In this document: positions 39,828 to 49,529 of the stretch, in pieces
Layout: the number at the start of each line of letters is the position of its first letter
Numbering within the stretch: position 1 is the first letter of the stretch
Assembly (NCBI GenBank): GCA_020171895.1
Contig: JAIVAN010000003.1
Span: 372,001-436,000 of the forward strand
Direction: 5' to 3'
Source: Bacillus timonensis
GTDB lineage: Bacteria > Bacillota > Bacilli > Bacillales > Bacillaceae_L
DNA: 64,000 bases
The notes under the pieces: model-generated
Seen by the model: the letters and a program-made list of their open reading frames with translations, nothing else
Told to the model about the DNA's origin: nothing
Database searches by the model: none
Made by a program: the position numbers and the translations under genes

Positions 39828-40097
39828 ATGGCAATCACACAAGAGCGTAAAAACCAAATTATTGGTGAGTATAAAACTCATGATAATGATACTGGATCAC
39901 CAGAGGTTCAAATCGCTGTCCTAACTGAACAGATTAATAACTTGAATCAACATTTACGTACACACAAGAAAGATCATCATTCACGTCGTGGTCTATTAAA
40001 GATGGTTGGTAAACGTCGTAATTTACTTAACTATCTTCGTAATAATGACGTTACACGTTACCGTGAATTAATCAACAAGCTTGGTTTACGTCGATAA
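39828..40097 (+). CDS. rpsO: 30S ribosomal protein S15
   Basis: The 89-aa protein matches S15 throughout ([45 protein letters not shown]-type core [19 protein letters not shown]). It binds 16S rRNA early in assembly. ATG 39828 follows AGGAGGTGAAA. An in-frame ATG at 39819 overlaps the ribosome site. Confidence 0.98.
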   Translation: MAITQERKNQIIGEYKTHDNDTGSPEVQIAVLTEQINNLNQHLRTHKKDHHSRRGLLKMVGKRRNLLNYLRNNDVTRYRELINKLGLRR

Positions 40098-40104
40098 TCT
40101 ACAG

Positions 40105-40129
40105 AAAGCGGGATATTTCCCGCTTTTTT
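40105..40129 (+). terminator. Terminator after rpsO
   Basis: AAAGCGGGA (40105-40113) pairs with TCCCGCTTT (40118-40126), followed by further T residues. Confidence 0.85.
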
Positions 40130-40173
40130 ATTAGGAATAAAAATAACTTTTCCTTTACATATTTAACTAGCAT

Positions 40174-40203
40174 TGATATGTTCAAATAAAATAGTTCATA
40201 CTA
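40174..40203 (+). promoter_or_regulatory. Candidate SigA promoter for pnp
   Basis: TTGATA (40174-40179) and CATACT (40198-40203) are 18 bp apart, between the rpsO terminator and pnp. The -35 box is good and the -10 box moderate. Confidence 0.4.
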
Positions 40204-40252
40204 GGATTACATATATTTATTAAATGATACATATAGAGAGGGGTATTAGTAA

Positions 40253-42370
40253 ATGGAGCAAGATAAACAAGTCTTTTCCATTGATTGGGCTGGTCGAAAG
40301 CTAACTGTCGAAGTTGGTCAATTGGCAAAGCAAGCAAATGGATCTGTACTTATTCGATATGGAGAAACAGTTGTATTAAGCACCGCAACAGCATCTAAAG
40401 AACCTAAAAACGTTGACTTTTTTCCACTAACTGTAAATTACGAAGAGCGTTTATATGCTGTAGGAAAAATTCCTGGAGGATTTATTAAACGTGAAGGAAG
40501 ACCAAGTGAAAAGGCAATTTTGGCTAGTAGGTTAATTGATCGACCAATACGTCCACTATTCGCTGACGGTTTCCGTAATGAAGTACAAGTTATTAGTATG
40601 GTAATGAGTGTCGACCAAAACTGTTCGTCAGAGATGGCAGCAATGTTTGGTTCTTCGTTAGCATTAACAGTATCTAATATACCATTCGAAGGTCCAATTG
40701 CTGGTGTAATTGTAGGAAGAATAAACGATGAATTTGTTATTAATCCTTCAGTAGAACAACTTGAAAAAAGTGACATACACTTAGTTGTTGCAGGTACAAA
40801 AGATGCTATTAACATGGTTGAAGCGGGTGCAGATGAGGTACCTGAAGAAGTAATGCTTCAAGCTATTATGTATGGACATGAAGAAATTAAAAAGCTAATT
40901 TCTTTCCAAGAGGAAATACAAGCGGCTGTTGGTAAAGAAAAGATGGAAGTAACTCTTTACGAACTGGATAAGGATATCGAAAAACAAATTCGCGAAATGG
41001 CGGAAAACGATATTAACAAAGCTGTACAAGTACAAGAAAAGCATGCACGTGAAGCTGCAATTAAAGAAGTAAAACAAAGAGTAATTTCAAGCTATGAAGA
41101 ACAGGAAGCAGACGATGCTACGCTTAAACAAGTGAATGAAATACTATATAAATTAGTAAAAGAAGAAGTAAGAAGACTGATAACAGTTGAAAAAATTCGT
41201 CCTGATGGAAGAAAGAATGATGAAATAAGACCACTTTCTTCTGAAGTTGGACTATTACCAAGAACACATGGTTCTGGCCTATTTACACGTGGACAAACCC
41301 AAGCACTTAGCATTTGTACATTAGGTGCGCTTGGTGATGTGCAAATTCTTGATGGACTTGGGATTGAAGAATCTAAGCGTTTCATGCACCACTATAACTT
41401 CCCTCAATTCAGTGTTGGTGAAACAGGACCTATGAGAGGACCTGGGAGAAGAGAAATTGGTCATGGTGCACTTGGTGAAAGAGCTCTTGAGCCTATCATT
41501 CCTTCTGAAAAAGATTTCCCTTATACGATTAGACTTGTTTCTGAAGTGCTTGAATCAAATGGATCTACCTCTCAAGCAAGTATTTGTGCAAGTACATTAG
41601 CAATGATGGACGCAGGGGTACCTATAAAAGCGCCAGTTGCTGGGATTGCAATGGGACTAATTAAATCGGGTGACCATTATTCTGTACTTACAGATATTCA
41701 AGGCATGGAAGATCATCTTGGTGATATGGACTTTAAGGTTGCAGGAACTGAAAAAGGTGTTACTGCACTTCAAATGGATATAAAAATTGATGGATTATCA
41801 AGAGAAATTTTAGAAGAAGCATTAATGCAAGCTCAAAAAGGGAGAATGCAGATTCTCGAATCTATGTTAAGTACAATAAACAACCCTCGTGGAGAGTTAT
41901 CTCAATATGCGCCTAAAATTTTAATGATGTCAATTAACCCTGACAAAATTAGAGATGTTATTGGACCTAGTGGAAAACAAATTAACAAGATTATTGATGA
42001 AACTGGTGTTAAAATTGACATCGAACAAGACGGAACAGTCTTTATTTCATCTGTTGATGAGGAAATGAACAAAAAAGCTAAAAAAATCATTGAAGATCTT
42101 GTTAGAGAAGTTGAAGTTGGACAAATGTATTTAGGTAAAGTGAAAAGAATTGAAAAATTCGGTGCATTTGTAGAACTATTTAGTGGTAAAGATGGCTTAG
42201 TTCATATTTCCGAACTAGCTGAAGAGCGAATTGGTAAAGTAGAAGACGTTGTTTCAATCGGTGATGAAATTTTAGTTAAAGTAATGGAGATTGATAAGCA
42301 AGGTCGTGTTAACTTATCAAGAAAAGTTGTCTTACGCGAGCAAAAAGAGCAAAAAGAACAACAATCATAA
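40253..42370 (+). CDS. pnp: Polyribonucleotide nucleotidyltransferase (PNPase)
   Basis: PNPase degrades RNA 3'-5' using phosphate and can add tails. The 705-aa protein has two RNase PH domains (first with [16 protein letters not shown], second with [16 protein letters not shown] and [20 protein letters not shown] cited by its ends), an alpha-helical linker, a KH domain ([17 protein letters not shown]) and an S1 domain ([22 protein letters not shown]). RNase J2 is not found at its usual place downstream (see findings), so RNA decay enzymes in this organism merit attention. Confidence 0.97.
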   Translation: MEQDKQVFSIDWAGRKLTVEVGQLAKQANGSVLIRYGETVVLSTATASKEPKNVDFFPLTVNYEERLYAVGKIPGGFIKREGRPSEKAILASRLIDRPIRPLFADGFRNEVQVISMVMSVDQNCSSEMAAMFGSSLALTVSNIPFEGPIAGVIVGRINDEFVINPSVEQLEKSDIHLVVAGTKDAINMVEAGADEVPEEVMLQAIMYGHEEIKKLISFQEEIQAAVGKEKMEVTLYELDKDIEKQIREMAENDINKAVQVQEKHAREAAIKEVKQRVISSYEEQEADDATLKQVNEILYKLVKEEVRRLITVEKIRPDGRKNDEIRPLSSEVGLLPRTHGSGLFTRGQTQALSICTLGALGDVQILDGLGIEESKRFMHHYNFPQFSVGETGPMRGPGRREIGHGALGERALEPIIPSEKDFPYTIRLVSEVLESNGSTSQASICASTLAMMDAGVPIKAPVAGIAMGLIKSGDHYSVLTDIQGMEDHLGDMDFKVAGTEKGVTALQMDIKIDGLSREILEEALMQAQKGRMQILESMLSTINNPRGELSQYAPKILMMSINPDKIRDVIGPSGKQINKIIDETGVKIDIEQDGTVFISSVDEEMNKKAKKIIEDLVREVEVGQMYLGKVKRIEKFGAFVELFSGKDGLVHISELAEERIGKVEDVVSIGDEILVKVMEIDKQGRVNLSRKVVLREQKEQKEQQS

Positions 42371-42378
42371 ATTTTTTC

Positions 42379-42410
42379 GGAGCCTGGTTATTCCTGGCTT
42401 CTTTTTCTCT
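42379..42410 (+). terminator. Terminator after pnp
   Basis: AGCC-T-GG pairs with CC-T-GGCT around TTATT, with one T-T mismatch, and the T-rich TTCTTTTTCTCTT follows. Confidence 0.65.
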
Positions 42411-42620
42411 TATAAAAGAGTAATGATATATTACCCAATACTCACTTACAAAGAATCAACTGTTCTACCTTGTCCCTTTTATTCATATTTTCTAATAATG
42501 TTATAGATTTTTCTATATTTTATCTAAGAAGGCTGTAAAAACATGTTTTCAGCTAGAATGGGTAAAATACGAAGAAAGACAACTCATGTAACTTATTGTG
42601 AATATAAGGGGGACAAATAA

Positions 42621-43577
42621 GTGAAAAAAATTTATATACAGCTTTTGACATTTCTATTGTTATTGGTTATGTCTAAGGAGACTTTGAATAATCCATATAC
42701 CAACGATGTTGTTGGTGAAATTGCAGATGCAACGATAACCGTTGCAAAACATAAGAATGATTTATACATAGAAATTGAAAAAAGAGCGATTGAATATGAA
42801 ATACCGCCTAAAGATGCTGTTATAGATAAAATTTGGAAAGCGACTCCTGGGTACAACGGTCTTACTGTTGATGTAGAAGCATCTTATGAAAAAATGAAAA
42901 AGTCAGGTACCTTTAACGAAAAAAATATTGTATTTAAACAAACTTCTCCCAAAGTGCATTTAGAAGATTTGCCACCTGAAGCAATTTATCGAGGTCATCC
43001 CGACAAGCCAATGGTATCTTTTTTAATAAATGTTGCATGGGGCAACGAATATTTACCAGAAATGCTTGAAACATTAAAAAAGCATAAAGTAAATGCTACA
43101 TTTTTTTTAGAAGGACGTTGGGTAAAAGAGAATCCTGAATTTGCAAAGATGATCGTTGATGCAGGACATGAAGTGGGGAACCATTCGTACACACATCCGA
43201 ATCTAAAAACAATGTCTTCTTCTGAGGTGCGTAATCAACTGATGAAAACAAATGATGTAATTGAAGCTACTACTGGTAAAAAACCAGATCTTTTTGCGCC
43301 ACCTAGTGGTAATTACCGAGATGAAGTAGTTAAAATTGCACATGAGTATGGGATGAGAACAATCATGTGGAGCGTGGACACAATTGACTGGCAACGGCCA
43401 GAACCTCATGTGCTTGTTGAACGTGTAATGAGTAAGGTTCATCCTGGAGCAATGATTTTAATGCATCCGACTTCTTCAACTGCTAAGTCACTAGAAACTC
43501 TCATTCTTTCAATTAAACAAAAAGAGTACCACATAGATGATGTAACAACTTTATTAAGTGAAGAGAGAATTAAATAA
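42621..43577 (+). CDS. ylxY: YlxY-like polysaccharide deacetylase-family protein
   Basis: This 318-aa protein has an N-terminal hydrophobic segment (signal or anchor), a spacer domain, and a C-terminal NodB-fold domain (about residues 130-310) with ATFFLEGRWVKENP, VGNHSYTHPNL, FAPPSGNYRDE and ILMHPT. The first NodB motif, normally TFDDG with two metal/catalytic Asp, reads FLINVAWGNE here, so the first metal Asp is gone. Known YlxY proteins share this divergence as I recall. It may bind rather than deacetylate glycans. The GTG start at 42621 follows AAGGGGGAC. Location next to mlpA suggests sporulation-linked expression. Confidence 0.85.
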   Translation: MKKIYIQLLTFLLLLVMSKETLNNPYTNDVVGEIADATITVAKHKNDLYIEIEKRAIEYEIPPKDAVIDKIWKATPGYNGLTVDVEASYEKMKKSGTFNEKNIVFKQTSPKVHLEDLPPEAIYRGHPDKPMVSFLINVAWGNEYLPEMLETLKKHKVNATFFLEGRWVKENPEFAKMIVDAGHEVGNHSYTHPNLKTMSSSEVRNQLMKTNDVIEATTGKKPDLFAPPSGNYRDEVVKIAHEYGMRTIMWSVDTIDWQRPEPHVLVERVMSKVHPGAMILMHPTSSTAKSLETLILSIKQKEYHIDDVTTLLSEERIK

Positions 43578-43627
43578 TATTCTTCCATATAAAGTAAGCT
43601 TTTCAACGTAGAACAGGAGGAAGAAAA

Positions 43628-44869
43628 ATGGTAAATAGATATACATGTCAAAATGGTGTTAGAATAGTACTTGAAAACATTCCTACAGTTCGTTCAGTAG
43701 CTATTGGAGTTTGGATTGGAACTGGTTCAAGAAATGAAAATGCTGAGAATAATGGCATTTCTCACTTTTTAGAACATATGTTTTTTAAAGGTACCACTAC
43801 AAGATCCGCAAGGGAAATTGCTGAATCATTCGATAGCATAGGTGGTCAAGTAAATGCATTTACTTCAAAAGAATATACATGTTACTATGCGAAGGTACTT
43901 GATGAACACGCAAGTATTGCTCTTGAAATTTTAGCTGATATGTTTTTTAACTCCACCTTCGATGAAGATGAGTTGAAAAAGGAAAAAAATGTTGTGTTAG
44001 AAGAAATTAAAATGTATGAAGATACACCAGATGATATCGTCCATGATTTATTAAGTAAGGCTAGCTACGAAAATCATCCATTAGGATATCCAATCTTAGG
44101 AACAGAAAAGACATTAGATGGTTTTAATGGAGATAAATTAAGACAATATATGAAAGAAAATTATATTCCTGAAAATGTCGTTATTTCAGTAGCGGGAAAC
44201 ATACAAGATACATTTATTAAAGATATTGAGAATTACTTTGGTTCATTTGAAACGAATTATTCTAAAGGTGACTATGTCAGCCCATCTTTCCATTCAAACA
44301 AAGTGTCGCGTAAGAAAGAGACCGAACAAGCACATTTATGCCTTGGCTTTAATGGATTACAAGTTGGTGATAAAGACATCTACAGTTTAATTGTTTTAAA
44401 TAACATTCTAGGTGGAAGTATGAGTAGTCGTTTATTCCAAGATGTACGTGAACAAAGAGGATTAGCTTACTCTGTGTTTTCATACCATTCATCTTATCGT
44501 GACAATGGTATGTTAACTATTTACGCTGGAACGGCTAGTAATCAGCTTGATATTTTGTTTGAAACGATTCAGGATACTCTAGAGAAACTGAAAAGCGAAG
44601 GAATAACCTCAAAAGAACTGAAAAACAGTAAAGAGCAAATGAAAGGTAATTTAATGCTTAGTCTTGAGAGTACAAATAGTCGAATGAGTCGAAATGGTAA
44701 AAATGAATTAATTTTAAAAGAGCACCGTTCGCTAGATCAAATTATTGAAAAAATAAATGCAGTAAATGAAGATAGTGTGAACCATCTTTCTAACCGTATT
44801 TTTACGAATGATTATTCTATTGCATTAATTAGTCCTAATGATCAATTACCAAAAAGAATTCTATCTTAA
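43628..44869 (+). CDS. mlpA: M16-family zinc metallopeptidase MlpA (YmxG)
   Basis: This 413-aa insulinase/processing-peptidase relative carries the inverted zinc motif H46FLEH50 and the downstream Glu region NVVLEEIKMYEDTPDD, so the site looks active. The second half is the inactive partner lobe with the R-Y-like segment (LFQDVREQRGLAYSV). In B. subtilis it lies before ymxH and dpaAB. CAGGAGGAAG precedes the ATG. Physiological substrates are not known. Confidence 0.92.
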   Translation: MVNRYTCQNGVRIVLENIPTVRSVAIGVWIGTGSRNENAENNGISHFLEHMFFKGTTTRSAREIAESFDSIGGQVNAFTSKEYTCYYAKVLDEHASIALEILADMFFNSTFDEDELKKEKNVVLEEIKMYEDTPDDIVHDLLSKASYENHPLGYPILGTEKTLDGFNGDKLRQYMKENYIPENVVISVAGNIQDTFIKDIENYFGSFETNYSKGDYVSPSFHSNKVSRKKETEQAHLCLGFNGLQVGDKDIYSLIVLNNILGGSMSSRLFQDVREQRGLAYSVFSYHSSYRDNGMLTIYAGTASNQLDILFETIQDTLEKLKSEGITSKELKNSKEQMKGNLMLSLESTNSRMSRNGKNELILKEHRSLDQIIEKINAVNEDSVNHLSNRIFTNDYSIALISPNDQLPKRILS

Positions 44870-44930
44870 CTTCTAAATATTGGACTGCTTCTATACAATA
44901 TAGTAATGGTATTCGAAGGAGTGAGTTCAA

Positions 44931-45194
44931 ATGAGACTAAGCGAGTTAAGTGGGAAAGAAATAGTTGATGTAAAGCGAGCTGAACGCTTAGGAGTTCTCG
45001 GGCAAACAGACCTTGAAATCAATGAACAAACTGGGCAAATTAGCGCATTAATTATCCCATCATTAAAATGGTTTGGTTTAAGAAAGCAAGGTAATGAAGT
45101 AAGAGTACCGTGGCAACATATAAAAAAAATCGGTACGGACATGATAATCATTGATATACCAGATGAGTATCAAATTAGTGATTCAGAAGAATAA
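44931..45194 (+). CDS. ymxH: YlmC/YmxH family sporulation protein (PRC-barrel)
   Basis: This 87-aa small beta-barrel protein matches the YlmC/YmxH family (RLSELSGKEIVDVKRAERLG, LIIPSLKWFGL, VPWQHIKKIGTDMIIID). The family is restricted to spore formers and is linked to sporulation by distribution. The exact role is unknown. It starts at ATG 44931 after GAAGGAGTGAG. A strong terminator follows. Confidence 0.9.
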   Translation: MRLSELSGKEIVDVKRAERLGVLGQTDLEINEQTGQISALIIPSLKWFGLRKQGNEVRVPWQHIKKIGTDMIIIDIPDEYQISDSEE

Positions 45195-45216
45195 AAGTAT
45201 ATAAGTATATTGCCAT

Positions 45217-45257
45217 AAGAGTTGACCTATAACATTCAGGGTCGGCTCTTTTTATTT
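45217..45257 (+). terminator. Terminator after ymxH
   Basis: AAGAGTTGACC (45217-45227) pairs with GGTCGGCTCTT (45240-45250), with two G-T pairs. TTTTATTTT follows. Confidence 0.8.
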
Positions 45258-45399
45258 TGGGAAGATATTAAACTTTATTACTTAGCTATTTTGTAAGAAA
45301 GGTGTTAGTCCCCCAGTTGCTGCTTACATTGATTGATCTTTTTAAAGTGTGATAACAGCAAAAATTACTTGTTTATCTAAGATTACCTCATGTTGTATT

Positions 45400-45428
45400 C
45401 ACCTATTGTAGGTGACTTTCATAATATG
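45400..45428 (+). promoter_or_regulatory. Candidate SigK (mother-cell) promoter for dpaAB
   Basis: CACC (45400-45403) and CATAATATG (45420-45428) are 16 bp apart, matching the SigK pattern of AC at -35 and CATAnnnTA at -10 except for the last base. In B. subtilis dpaAB is SigK-dependent. The -35 region is also part of an inverted repeat CACCTA-TTG-TAGGTG (45400-45414). Confidence 0.45.
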
Positions 45429-45483
45429 TTGAAGTAAATGAATTGAATTTGGTTTACTTAAATAAAAAGAAGGTGAAAGTATT

Positions 45484-46380
45484 ATGTTGACGGGTATGCA
45501 TATCGCTGTGATAGGCGGGGATGCAAGGCAACTTGAAGTCATCCGAAAGCTTACCGAACTTGATGCAAAAATATCCTTAATCGGCTTTGATCAATTAGAC
45601 CACGGGTTTACAGGAGCATCTAAAGTACAAATTGATGAAGTTGATTTTTCTGAAATAGATGCAATTGTACTTCCTATCCCAGGAACAAATGGAGAGGGGC
45701 ATGTTGAAACAATATTTTCAAATGAACAGGTTGTATTGACTGAGGAAATATTAAGAAACACCCCGAAACATTGTACAATTTTTTCAGGGATTAGTAATTC
45801 GTATTTAGATAATTTAATCAAAATAACAGGTCGGAAACTGATAAAGTTATTTGATCGAGATGACGTGGCAATCTATAATTCCATTCCAACTGTTGAAGGA
45901 ACAATTATGATGGTCATACAACACACGGATACTACTATTCATAACTCTAATGTCCTTGTTCTCGGTCTAGGAAGAGTAGGGATGAGCGTTGCCCGTGCAT
46001 TTCGGGCATTAGGTGCACATGTGAAAGTAGGAGCTAGGAAATCAGAGCACATTGCAAGAATTTCTGAAATGGGCTTAACACCATTTCATCTTTCAGAATT
46101 AGAAGATGTAGCAAAAGATATCGATGTTTGTATTAATACAATTCCACATCCTATCGTTACAGCGAGCGTTCTTTCTAAAATGCCGGCACATACATTAATT
46201 ATTGATTTAGCCTCAAAACCAGGTGGAACAGATTTTAGATATGCAGAAAAGCGCGGTATTAAAGCAATATTAGCACCAGGATTACCAGGGATTGTGGCCC
46301 CAAAAACAGCTGGGCAAATAGTGGCAAATGTACTTTCGCAGCTCCTATTAGAATTAATGGATGAAACGGGAGGAGATTAA
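45484..46380 (+). CDS. dpaA: Dipicolinate synthase subunit A
   Basis: DpaA with DpaB oxidises dihydrodipicolinate to dipicolinic acid in the mother cell for spore core dehydration and heat resistance. The 298-aa protein has GGDARQLEVIRKL, GFDQLDHGFTGASK, the Rossmann motif VLGLGRVGMSVARAFRALGA and a C-terminal APGLPGIVAPKTAGQI. It ends 3 bp before dpaB. Substrate comes from DapA, encoded 4 kb downstream. Confidence 0.96.
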   Translation: MLTGMHIAVIGGDARQLEVIRKLTELDAKISLIGFDQLDHGFTGASKVQIDEVDFSEIDAIVLPIPGTNGEGHVETIFSNEQVVLTEEILRNTPKHCTIFSGISNSYLDNLIKITGRKLIKLFDRDDVAIYNSIPTVEGTIMMVIQHTDTTIHNSNVLVLGLGRVGMSVARAFRALGAHVKVGARKSEHIARISEMGLTPFHLSELEDVAKDIDVCINTIPHPIVTASVLSKMPAHTLIIDLASKPGGTDFRYAEKRGIKAILAPGLPGIVAPKTAGQIVANVLSQLLLELMDETGGD

Positions 46381-46383
46381 GAT

Positions 46384-46983
46384 ATGCTATTTAAAGGGAA
46401 AAGAATTGGCTTTGGATTAACGGGGTCACACTGTACGTACGACGCGGTTTTACCAGAGATAAAAAAATTAGTAGATCAAGGTGCAGAGGTGCTACCAGTT
46501 GTCTCGCATACAGTGAAATCCACTAATACAAGGTTCGGTGAAGGTGAGGATTGGATAAAGAAAATAGAAGAAGTAACAGGTAATAAAGTGATTGATTCTA
46601 TCGTAAAAGCTGAACCACTAGGACCTAAGATTCCACTAGATTGTATGGTTATAGCACCTCTAACTGGTAATTCAATGAGTAAATTTGCTAATGCAATGAC
46701 GGATTCTCCAGTACTAATGGCAGCAAAAGCTACATTAAGAAATCACCGTCCAGTTGTCTTAGGAATTTCAACAAATGATGCACTAGGTTTAAATGGTGTA
46801 AATCTAATGAGACTTATGGCAACAAAGGATATTTATCTAATTCCATTTGGTCAGGATGCACCCTTGAAAAAACCCAATTCAATGGTTGCTAGAATGGAGA
46901 TGTTACAGGATACTGTTTTAGCTGCAATGGAAGGTACACAAATTCAGCCAGTAATTGTAGAGAAATTTCGTGATGGCGAATAA
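46384..46983 (+). CDS. dpaB: Dipicolinate synthase subunit B (flavoprotein-like)
   Basis: This 199-aa subunit has a flavodoxin/HFCD-like fold (IGFGLTGSHCTYDAVLPEIKKL; MVIAPLTGNSMSKFANAMTDSPVLMAAKATLRN). With DpaA it forms dipicolinate synthase. It directly follows dpaA and precedes a hairpin at 47005-47037. Confidence 0.96.
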   Translation: MLFKGKRIGFGLTGSHCTYDAVLPEIKKLVDQGAEVLPVVSHTVKSTNTRFGEGEDWIKKIEEVTGNKVIDSIVKAEPLGPKIPLDCMVIAPLTGNSMSKFANAMTDSPVLMAAKATLRNHRPVVLGISTNDALGLNGVNLMRLMATKDIYLIPFGQDAPLKKPNSMVARMEMLQDTVLAAMEGTQIQPVIVEKFRDGE

Positions 46984-47004
46984 TATAACTTGCTGATAAA
47001 ATAG

Positions 47005-47037
47005 GAAGAGAAGATAATTAAAATCTTCTCTTCTTTA
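47005..47037 (+). terminator. Terminator candidate after dpaB
   Basis: GAAGAGAAGAT (47005-47015) and ATCTTCTCTTC (47023-47033) are perfect complements around a 7-nt loop. TTTAATA follows, a short T-run. A 16-bp AT-rich palindrome (47051-47066) lies just downstream. Confidence 0.6.
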
Positions 47038-47147
47038 ATACGTGAATATGATAAAATATATTTTATTCATAAAATAAACACAAGATGCTTCATGATGAAT
47101 AGATTTTTCTACTCAGAATGGTCGATTTTTTGGAAGGGGTAAAATTG

Positions 47148-48194
47148 ATGGTGAAAAATAACGGATTACACATTGCAGTCGTAGGTGCAACTGGTGCAGT
47201 TGGCCAACAAATGTTAAAAACTTTAGAAGAGCGCAACTTTCCAATTTCAAAATTAACACTTTTATCTTCAGAAAGGTCTGCAGGTAAAAAGATTCTGTTT
47301 AACGGTGAAGAAATAGAAGTTCAAGTAGCTAAACCTGAGATGTTTGAAGGTGTAAATATAGCATTATTTAGTGCTGGTGGTAGTATTTCAAAAGAATTGG
47401 CTCCAGAAGCGGTTAAACGAGGTGCAATTGTTGTAGACAATACGAGTGCCTTTAGAATGGATGAAAATGTACCTTTAGTCGTGCCTGAAGTAAATGAAGA
47501 AGCCTTAAGGGAACATAATGGAATTATTGCAAACCCAAACTGTTCTACGATACAAATGGTCGTTGCTCTCGAACCAATTAGAAAGCTTTATGGTTTAAAC
47601 AAAGTAATTGTATCAACTTATCAAGCTGTTTCTGGTGCTGGTGCAGCAGCTATAAACGAAATGAAAGAGCAAACGAAGGCAATTTTAGATGGTAATGAAT
47701 TCAAAGCAAACATTCTACCTGTAAAAGGTGATAAAAAGCATTATCAAATTGCTTTTAATGCAGTTCCTCAAATAGATAAATTTGAAGAAAACGGATTTAC
47801 ATTTGAAGAGATGAAAATGATCAATGAAACAAAAAAGATTATGGATATGCCACAGTTACAAGTAGCTGCGACTTGTGTAAGACTTCCAATTGAAACAGGT
47901 CATTCCGAATCTGTATATTTTGAGATTGAACAAGGAAGTCTCTCTGTAGCTGAATTGAAGGAAATATTAAAATCCTCACCAGGAGTAGTACTAGAGGATA
48001 ATCCTGCAGAGCAACTTTATCCAATGCCAGCTAATTGTGTTGGGAAAAATGATGTATTCGTAGGAAGAATTCGAAAAGATCTAGATAATGAACTAGGTTT
48101 CCATATGTGGGTTGTTTCAGACAATCTGTTAAAAGGTGCAGCTTGGAATTCTGTTCAGATTGCTGAAAGTTTAATAAAGCTAGGATTAGTGTAA
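47148..48194 (+). CDS. asd: Aspartate-semialdehyde dehydrogenase
   Basis: Asd reduces aspartyl phosphate to aspartate semialdehyde, feeding lysine/DAP, threonine, methionine and dipicolinate. The 348-aa protein has the NADP-binding [13 protein letters not shown], catalytic C132 in NPNCSTIQM and the conserved [14 protein letters not shown] 47148 follows GGAAGGGG by 8 nt. An in-frame ATG at 47118 lacks a ribosome site. Confidence 0.97.
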   Translation: MVKNNGLHIAVVGATGAVGQQMLKTLEERNFPISKLTLLSSERSAGKKILFNGEEIEVQVAKPEMFEGVNIALFSAGGSISKELAPEAVKRGAIVVDNTSAFRMDENVPLVVPEVNEEALREHNGIIANPNCSTIQMVVALEPIRKLYGLNKVIVSTYQAVSGAGAAAINEMKEQTKAILDGNEFKANILPVKGDKKHYQIAFNAVPQIDKFEENGFTFEEMKMINETKKIMDMPQLQVAATCVRLPIETGHSESVYFEIEQGSLSVAELKEILKSSPGVVLEDNPAEQLYPMPANCVGKNDVFVGRIRKDLDNELGFHMWVVSDNLLKGAAWNSVQIAESLIKLGLV

Positions 48195-48266
48195 TAAAAG
48201 TATTATTTGGTTAGTTCGTACGATTTTTATTCTGACCAACCAAGACATCTAACATGGGGTGTTTAC

Positions 48267-49511
48267 ATGAAAATAATAGTCCAAAAATTTGGCGGAACTT
48301 CTGTACGTGATGACAATACTAGAACGTTAGCGAGTAACCATATCCAAAAAGCGATACAAGATGGATTTAAAGTTGTAGTTGTTGTCTCTGCAATGGGAAG
48401 AAAAGGTGACCCTTATGCAACAGATACCTTATTAAGCCTAATTAATGGTAGTGAAACACTTGTCAGTAAACGTGAAATAGACTTGCTTCTTTCTTGTGGG
48501 GAGGTCATATCTAGTATTGTATTTACCAATATGCTCGTTTCTAAGGGGATAAAAGCAACATCGTTTACTGGTGCTCAAGCAGGTTTTAGAACAAATAATG
48601 ACCATACTAATGCAAAAATTATTGAAATGAAGTGTGAGAAATTAATTAAAGAATTAGAAGTGCATGACGTTGTTGTTGTAGCAGGTTTTCAAGGAGTTTC
48701 TAAAGAGGGAAATGTTACGACTATAGGGCGTGGTGGCAGTGATACATCTGCGGCAGCTCTAGGAGTTGCTTTAAATGCTAGCTTAGTTGATATCTTTACA
48801 GATGTTGAAGGCGTCATGACAGCTGATCCTCGGATTGTAGATGATGCTCGTCCTTTATCAGTAGTTACTTATAACGAAATTTGTAATATGGCTTATCAAG
48901 GTGCAAAAGTAATCCATCCAAGAGCAGTTGAGATAGCAATGCAGGCAAATATTCCTCTAAGGATTCGATCTACCTATTCTGACACACCTGGTACTTTAAT
49001 TACATCATTAGAAAAAGGAAAAAAGGGTAGCGATGTTAGAGAAAGAGTTATTACTGGAATTGCACATGTTGCCAATGTAACTCAAATTAAAGTTCTTGCC
49101 AAAAAGGGTCAATATGATGTCCAAACGGAAGTCTTTAAAGCAATGGCAAATGAAAGAATAAGCGTTGATTTCTTTAATATAACGCCTAATGGAGTCATCT
49201 ATACTGTTTCTGGAGAAGTGACGAAAAAAGCAGTGGATATCTTAAATCGTTTAGGTTATGAACCACAAGTAACAAGAAATTGTGCGAAAGTGTCTTCAGT
49301 TGGAGCGGGTATGAATGGAGTACCAGGAGTAACTGCAAAGATTGTTACAGCTCTTTCTGAACAAGGAATTCAAATTTTACAGTCTGCTGACAGTCATACT
49401 ACAATATGGGTATTAGTGAAGGAATCAGATATGATTAAGGCTGTTAATGCATTGCATAAAGCCTTCCAGCTAGCGGATGAACCGTTAGAAGTAGAAAGTA
49501 AGGATCTTTAA
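48267..49511 (+). CDS. dapG: Aspartokinase I (diaminopimelate-sensitive type)
   Basis: DapG phosphorylates aspartate, the first step of the aspartate family. The 414-aa protein begins MKIIVQKFGGTSVRDD, has the nucleotide site TIGRGGSDTSAAALG and two C-terminal ACT domains with VKVSSVGAGMNGVPGVTAKI-like sequence. Start at ATG 48267; the longer frame from 48207 lacks family sequence and a ribosome site. In B. subtilis this isozyme is inhibited by meso-diaminopimelate and is the one clustered with dpaAB, asd and dapA. No lysine riboswitch precedes it. Confidence 0.95.
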   Translation: MKIIVQKFGGTSVRDDNTRTLASNHIQKAIQDGFKVVVVVSAMGRKGDPYATDTLLSLINGSETLVSKREIDLLLSCGEVISSIVFTNMLVSKGIKATSFTGAQAGFRTNNDHTNAKIIEMKCEKLIKELEVHDVVVVAGFQGVSKEGNVTTIGRGGSDTSAAALGVALNASLVDIFTDVEGVMTADPRIVDDARPLSVVTYNEICNMAYQGAKVIHPRAVEIAMQANIPLRIRSTYSDTPGTLITSLEKGKKGSDVRERVITGIAHVANVTQIKVLAKKGQYDVQTEVFKAMANERISVDFFNITPNGVIYTVSGEVTKKAVDILNRLGYEPQVTRNCAKVSSVGAGMNGVPGVTAKIVTALSEQGIQILQSADSHTTIWVLVKESDMIKAVNALHKAFQLADEPLEVESKDL

Positions 49512-49529
49512 GTATTAAGGAGTGAAAAA

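Noticed and set aside
42291-42506. 71-aa frame over the end of pnp
   Set aside because: It overlaps the pnp S1 domain and its terminator; no independent start signals.
46984-48266. Lysine riboswitch before asd or dapG
   Set aside because: The gaps are short and I see only a simple hairpin and an AT-rich palindrome, not the conserved multi-helix lysine element.
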